Positions 5,007-8,121 of a stretch of DNA of 8,121 nt are shown here, one piece after another. This DNA comes from Candidatus Peribacterales bacterium. Its GTDB lineage: Bacteria > Patescibacteriota > Gracilibacteria > Peribacterales > Peribacteraceae. The stretch spans positions 1-8,121 of the forward strand of contig JAKFXO010000095.1 of NCBI GenBank assembly GCA_021731345.1. The letters run 5' to 3'. Each line of letters begins with the position of its first letter. The first letter of the stretch is position 1. The translations under genes and the position numbers were made by a program. The notes under the pieces are model-generated. The model ran no database searches and was not told the DNA's origin. It was given only the letters and a program-made list of their open reading frames with translations.

Positions 5007-6542
5007 ATGTCACGCCAGTACATCACAACGGCTATTGATTACCCGAACGCTGCGCCGCATATGGGACACGTTTTGGAAAAAGTGCTGGCTGACGTCATGG
5101 CACGTTGGTTCAGGCTGAGGGGTGATGAGGTGAGGTTTCAGATTGGCACGGATGAACACGGCATCAAGATTCAGCAGACCGCTGATAAAGAGAAGCTCAC
5201 GCCACGGCAGCTTGTGGATCGGAACGTTCCAATCTTTGAGGAGCTTTATAAAAAACTCGGCATTTCCGCCGATGTTTTCATTCGAACATCTGACGAAAAA
5301 AAACACTGGCCAACGGTGAAGGAGCTCTGGAAGAAATTGCAGGCGGCAGGCGTCCTCGAAAAGCGTACGTACACTGGTTTCTACTGCGCAGGCTGTGAGA
5401 GGTTCCTTACGAAGAAAGATTTGGTGGAGGCCATGTGTGATATTCACAAAGTAAAGCCGCAGGAGGTGAAAGAAGAGAACTGGTTTTTTAAGCTCTCGGA
5501 GGAAACCGAATGGCTCAAGAAACTTTTGAAAAAAGAGTACAAAATCATTCCGCAGTTTCGTGAAAACGAGACCATGGCGCTCCTTGAGAGTGGCCTTGAA
5601 GACGTGTCATTCTCGCGCCCAAAGAGCAGTCTTACGTGGGGTATTCCGGTGCCTGGTGATGAAGGGCAGACGATGTACGTGTGGTGCGATGCGCTCACGA
5701 ATTATATTTCCGGCCTCGGATACTTTACGGATCACGAAGAGAAGACATGGTGGGATGATGCGACGGTGACGCATGTCATCGGCAAAGATATTGCACGTTT
5801 TCATGCGCTCATTTGGCCTGCGATGCTGAAGCATGCGGGAGTGAAGGTGCCGGATCAGCTCGTGATTCACGGATTTCTGACGAGTGAAGGGCAGAAGATG
5901 AGTAAGTCGCTTGGAAACGTCGTGAAGCCGGATGAAGTGCTGGCGCATTTTGGCGGCAATCCCGATCCGCTTCGGTTTTATTTGAGTCACGAAGTTCCGG
6001 TCGGTAACGACGGAGACTTCAGCTGGAAGCGCATCGATGAAGTGTATGTCTCCAAGCTCGGAAACCAGCTCGGAAACATGCTCAACCGCGTGCTTGTGAT
6101 GCTCAAGAAAGAAAACACAGACCTCACGATTCCAGCTGCAGCAGAGGACGCCGCAGCGACGAAGAAACAGTGGGCTGATTTTAGTGAAAAGCTTGATGCG
6201 TTCGATCTGCACGGAGCACTACAACATGTCGTGACAGGTGTTGATGCCATGAACCGTGCGTTCAACGCAGCGGAGCCATGGAAGCTAACGGGTGAGAAGA
6301 AAATAGAAGCGCTCTCTACGTTTGCAGAATGCCTGCGTCATGTGTCGCTTATGGTTCTGCCGTTCATTCCTGGGACAGCACAGAAGATGGCGATGCAGCT
6401 AGGTCTACCGTATGCCGATGCCATGCTTGACCCAGCATTCGTTCTTACCGATGCGCTGAAGCAGTGGAACGGCGTGAAGGATTGGAAGCGAGTAGGGGAG
6501 CCTGCAATTTTGTTCCCACCGCTAGAGAAAAAGCCGGCGTAA
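5007..6542 (+). CDS. metG: Methionyl-tRNA synthetase
   Basis: 511 residues; attaches methionine to elongator and initiator tRNA-Met in the cytoplasm using ATP. Class I Rossmann core with the HIGH motif as HMGH (18-21) and KMSKS intact (297-301, 'GQKMSKSLGN'). The zinc-binding insert is a single knuckle with Cys127, Cys130, Cys144 and His147 (CxxC...CxxH), as in Thermus-type enzymes. 'YVWCDALTNY' (224-233) and 'GKDIARFHALIWPAML' (259-274) carry conserved substrate-pocket residues, including a Trp and Phe-His pair. A helical anticodon-binding domain follows (about 350-490). The C-terminal EMAP-like tRNA-binding domain found in the longer E. coli enzyme is absent, as in other short MetRS forms. 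No Shine-Dalgarno; the leader is predicted to be a few bases. It lies 59 nt after the pilin-like operon and is probably a separate unit. Confidence 0.98.
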   Translation: MSRQYITTAIDYPNAAPHMGHVLEKVLADVMARWFRLRGDEVRFQIGTDEHGIKIQQTADKEKLTPRQLVDRNVPIFEELYKKLGISADVFIRTSDEKKHWPTVKELWKKLQAAGVLEKRTYTGFYCAGCERFLTKKDLVEAMCDIHKVKPQEVKEENWFFKLSEETEWLKKLLKKEYKIIPQFRENETMALLESGLEDVSFSRPKSSLTWGIPVPGDEGQTMYVWCDALTNYISGLGYFTDHEEKTWWDDATVTHVIGKDIARFHALIWPAMLKHAGVKVPDQLVIHGFLTSEGQKMSKSLGNVVKPDEVLAHFGGNPDPLRFYLSHEVPVGNDGDFSWKRIDEVYVSKLGNQLGNMLNRVLVMLKKENTDLTIPAAAEDAAATKKQWADFSEKLDAFDLHGALQHVVTGVDAMNRAFNAAEPWKLTGEKKIEALSTFAECLRHVSLMVLPFIPGTAQKMAMQLGLPYADAMLDPAFVLTDALKQWNGVKDWKRVGEPAILFPPLEKKPA

Positions 6543-6555
6543 CGAGAAAATAAAG

Positions 6556-6583
6556 TTGCGTTCAGTTCGGGGGCTGATACATT
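6556..6583 (+). promoter_or_regulatory. Candidate promoter for the 89-residue gene
   Basis: TTGCGT (6556-6561, 3/6) and TACATT (6578-6583, 4/6) are 16 nt apart, and the -10 is extended by TGA. It ends 9 nt before the ATG at 6593, repeating the near-leaderless arrangement seen elsewhere in the window. The hexamers are weak on their own. Confidence 0.35.
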
Positions 6584-6592
6584 TGCGCACCC

Positions 6593-6862
6593 ATGAAGAT
6601 TTCATCGACTCCAGACACAGGCGTTTCTGTTCGCGACTTACCTCCGGGACTCGCTGGCGTGCATGGCACGGATGTCATGCTACCAAACGGTCAGTCTGTG
6701 TATTTGCAGGGTGCTTCTCGTGACGCGCATGTTCTCCTTCAAGATGAAATCGATAGTATCGTTCAACAAATGCCTGTGGCCCTCCCGACTGCTGTACTCC
6801 TGAAGATCGCAGCGGATCAGTATTGTCGTAGGCTCATGGAAATGGTGAAAAGCGCTGCGTAG
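6593..6862 (+). CDS. Hypothetical small protein, 89 residues
   Basis: Complete frame from ATG to TAG, flanked by an extended -10 box 9 nt upstream and a hairpin with a T-run over its stop. I do not recognise the family. The first 45 residues are polar and Gly/Pro-containing ('VRDLPPGLAGVHGTDVMLPNGQSVYL') and look like a small beta-rich or extended segment. The second half (about 50-89) looks helical and amphipathic, with a single Cys and a basic 'YCRRLMEMVKSA' end. No signal peptide or membrane helix. Base composition resembles the neighbours. It lies between metG and the PUR-alpha-like gene with its own likely signals, so it is probably monocistronic. Existence is likely; no function can be offered. 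Confidence 0.65.
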   Translation: MKISSTPDTGVSVRDLPPGLAGVHGTDVMLPNGQSVYLQGASRDAHVLLQDEIDSIVQQMPVALPTAVLLKIAADQYCRRLMEMVKSAA

Positions 6863-6871
6863 ACGCTTTTT
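6848..6871 (+). terminator. Possible intrinsic terminator overlapping the stop codon
   Basis: AAAAGCG (6848-6854) pairs with CGCTTTT (6864-6870) around a 9-nt loop, ending in five Ts (6867-6871). The hairpin includes the TAG stop of the 89-residue gene. Seven pairs but only three are G-C, so termination may be partial. Confidence 0.4.
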
Positions 6872-6879
6872 CGTGATTG

Positions 6880-6888
6880 TGATACAAT
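6880..6888 (+). promoter_or_regulatory. Extended -10 promoter for the PUR-alpha-like gene
   Basis: TGA directly before TACAAT (6883-6888, 5/6) makes an extended -10; no good -35 is visible at normal spacing. Transcription would start near 6895, giving a leader of about 90 nt to the ATG at 6985, unlike the near-leaderless genes elsewhere in the window. Confidence 0.5.
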
Positions 6889-6984
6889 GCCGGTACTCTC
6901 AGAAGCGAGATCCCGGAACTAACGCACGAAGCTACGGTGAGGGGAGGAGCGAAAGAGAGTCCTTACTTCTTTTCTTTCATTTGT

Positions 6985-7332
6985 ATGTTTGATCCAATGG
7001 CAGACCTAGCGGCTCCTGCAGGAAGCGACGATCCGCTTGCTCCTACGTCTAACTTTGCACCAGCACCAGCACCTCGCCGTCAGGGCGGAGGCATGGGCGG
7101 TGGAATGGGCGGCGCTCCAGGAGGCGCTAGTCGTTACGGTGAGGAGCTTCACTCCATCACCATCCGCGCTCGTCAGCGCACGTTCTACATCGACCTGAAG
7201 CAGTCCGGTAACGGCAAGTTCTTCAAGGTCTCTGAAAAGTCCCGCGGAGGACAGAAGTCTACGATCGTCTTTGACGTCGAAGACCTCCCAGCGATGATCG
7301 CTGCTTTGCAAGAGATGCAGACAAAAATTTAG
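6985..7332 (+). CDS. PUR-alpha-like (DUF3276-type) nucleic-acid-binding protein
   Basis: 115 residues from ATG 6985. Residues 1-30 are Ala/Pro/Asp-rich and look disordered; 31-48 are a Gly-rich stretch with two Arg ('RRQGGGMGGGMGGAPGG'). Residues about 52-112 form one PUR repeat: 'ITIRARQRTFYIDLKQS' and 'GKFFKVSEKSRG' strands, 'STIVFDVEDLP', then a C-terminal helix. PUR repeats bind single-stranded DNA or RNA and usually dimerise; bacterial members such as Borrelia BpuR are gene regulators. The start is uncertain: GTG 6937 and ATG 6997 are in frame too. I chose 6985 because the residues encoded upstream of it look unrelated to the family. An AGGAG (6945-6949) lies too far upstream of 6985 to serve it by normal spacing. 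Single-gene unit ended by a strong terminator. Confidence 0.85.
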   Translation: MFDPMADLAAPAGSDDPLAPTSNFAPAPAPRRQGGGMGGGMGGAPGGASRYGEELHSITIRARQRTFYIDLKQSGNGKFFKVSEKSRGGQKSTIVFDVEDLPAMIAALQEMQTKI

Positions 7333-7350
7333 TCTTGTATCCAAAAAAGG

Positions 7351-7378
7351 AAAGCGGGCTTCGGTCCGCTTTTTTTTT
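7351..7378. terminator. Bidirectional terminator with UUCG tetraloop
   Basis: AAAGCGGGC (7351-7359) pairs with GTCCGCTTT (7364-7372) around a TTCG loop closed by C-G, the exceptionally stable cUUCGg tetraloop, with one G-T wobble. On the plus strand it is followed by Ts through 7378, ending the PUR-alpha-like transcript. On the minus strand the complement leads into TTTCCTTTTTT, so it can also end the convergent SLH transcript, whose TAA stop (7379-7377) sits in the same T/A tract. Confidence 0.9.
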
Positions 7379-8121
7379 ATTCCTCTTCCGTTGGTAGTAC
7401 GTAACCGTTGATGGTTGGATTACCCAGCATCGTGAAGTAGACAATCTTGGCTGCTTCTGCGCGTGTGATGGCGTTTCCTGGTCTAAACGTACCGTCTTCG
7501 TAACCACGGACGATCTCTCGTGAGGCGGCAGCCGTGACGTACGGTGAGTACCAGTCATCAGGTGATACATCCGAGAACGAAAGAGGCGAGGCCTCGATTG
7601 TATGTAGGGATGATGCGAGACTGAGAATCTTTAGAGCTTCCGCGCGGTTCACCGGAGCGTCCGGCCTGAACGTGCCGTCTTCGTAGCCGGCCACAAAACC
7701 GTAATGGGATGCGCTGTAGATGATTTGACGCTTGAAAGCGGCCTCTGGGTTCTCATTGATCGGCGCGTCCTTCCTGACGTCACTGAACGTCGTTTTTGCA
7801 TCCTCAGAGGAAACACGAATTTTGCTGCAGGTTGTCAGCATCACCATTTTCAGAAATTCGTACCGCGTAATCTGCTGATCAGGATTGAAGGGTGAAGGTG
7901 TTCCTGCAGCGCTTGAATATCCGCGAATGACAGGGGTGGAATTAGGAAGAATGAGCGTACGACTGAGGCGCGAGACGATTTTTTCAGACCAGTTATTTTT
8001 CATGTCGGAAAAATCATCGTCAAAGGTTTCGTCGGTAAGGGAAAAAATATAGGCGCTGCATTTGCCTTTTATGTTTTTTACTTCCCTTTTGAATTCGCCA
8101 ATCGCCGCTTGATTAAAAATA
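7377..8121 (-). CDS. S-layer-homology (SLH) domain protein, 5' end beyond the window
   Basis: At least 247 residues are visible and the frame stays open to the right edge. Three SLH repeats fill the C-terminus: repeat 1 from about 8012 to 7836 ('FSDM...W...', 'ITRYEFLKM'), repeat 2 about 7790-7611 ('FSDV', 'GYEDGTFRPDAPVNRAEALKI') and repeat 3 about 7580-7425 ('FSDV..DDWY', 'GYEDGTFRPGNAITRAEAAKI'). The Met at 8003 is not a credible start because it falls inside repeat 1, after the Phe-Ser-Asp opening, and in-frame coding continues upstream with no stop and no ATG, GTG or TTG. SLH triplets anchor secreted proteins to the cell wall, so a signal peptide and functional domain are expected off-window. 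The C-terminus ends in an acidic 'TEEE' tail. Convergent with the PUR-alpha-like gene. Confidence 0.92.
   Translation of the reverse strand, partial: IFNQAAIGEFKREVKNIKGKCSAYIFSLTDETFDDDFSDMKNNWSEKIVSRLSRTLILPNSTPVIRGYSSAAGTPSPFNPDQQITRYEFLKMVMLTTCSKIRVSSEDAKTTFSDVRKDAPINENPEAAFKRQIIYSASHYGFVAGYEDGTFRPDAPVNRAEALKILSLASSLHTIEASPLSFSDVSPDDWYSPYVTAAASREIVRGYEDGTFRPGNAITRAEAAKIVYFTMLGNPTINGYVLPTEEE

Noticed and set aside
5607..6212. 201-codon open frame on the minus strand inside metG
   Set aside because: Antisense to the conserved MetRS catalytic core including KMSKS; composition is not protein-like.
1..8121. TGA recoded as glycine (code 25), as in some candidate phyla
   Set aside because: TGA ends the DUF1232 gene and pilin-like gene 1 exactly where the proteins should end, and conserved proteins show no in-frame TGA.
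1..8121. CRISPR array, insertion sequence or attachment sites
   Set aside because: I found no regularly spaced direct repeats, transposase or integrase, and no partial tRNA repeat beside tRNA-Gly.

Overview
The window is bacterial, compact and of roughly balanced base composition. It carries a mix typical of Patescibacteria (Candidate Phyla Radiation): small signal-peptide membrane proteins resembling type IV secretion pilins, a short PUR-alpha-like nucleic-acid-binding protein with a glycine-rich N-terminus, an S-layer-homology (SLH) protein, few recognisable Shine-Dalgarno sites and several start codons very close to a -10 box. A Peribacteria-like lineage is my best guess, but no 16S or ribosomal protein is present, so the placement is inference. 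TGA works as an ordinary stop at the end of real genes, which argues against the code-25 lineages (Absconditabacteria/Gracilibacteria).

Layout: (1) 41-1208: a minus-strand SRPBCC/AHSA1-like protein and a plus-strand 180-residue unknown are divergently transcribed from a 202-base region holding two good promoters, a 10-bp inverted repeat and a 12-bp palindrome. (2) 1239-2007, minus strand: a stand-alone TfoX N-terminal-domain protein, a DUF1232/YkvA-type small membrane protein, and tRNA-Gly(GCC) with an encoded CCA end. (3) 2137-3465, plus: a full-length MgtE-type magnesium channel. (4) 3561-4947, plus: three overlapping cistrons encoding exported small membrane proteins that share one pilin-like motif four times; this is the most interesting locus. 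(5) 5007-6542: methionyl-tRNA synthetase. (6) 6593-6862: an unrecognised 89-residue protein. (7) 6985-7332: the PUR-alpha-like protein, closed by a UUCG-tetraloop terminator shared with the convergent SLH gene. (8) 7377 to the right edge, minus: an SLH-domain protein that is incomplete; its reading frame runs off the window.

How it fits together: most of the window is unrelated housekeeping (translation, Mg2+ homeostasis, RNA/DNA binding) in separate short transcription units. The pilin-like cistrons and the SLH protein are both predicted to act at or beyond the cytoplasmic membrane and probably belong to cell-surface architecture, but nothing here links them directly. A recurring regulatory theme is an extended -10 box (TGn-TAnnnT) placed 6-10 nt before the start codon, implying leaderless or near-leaderless transcripts.
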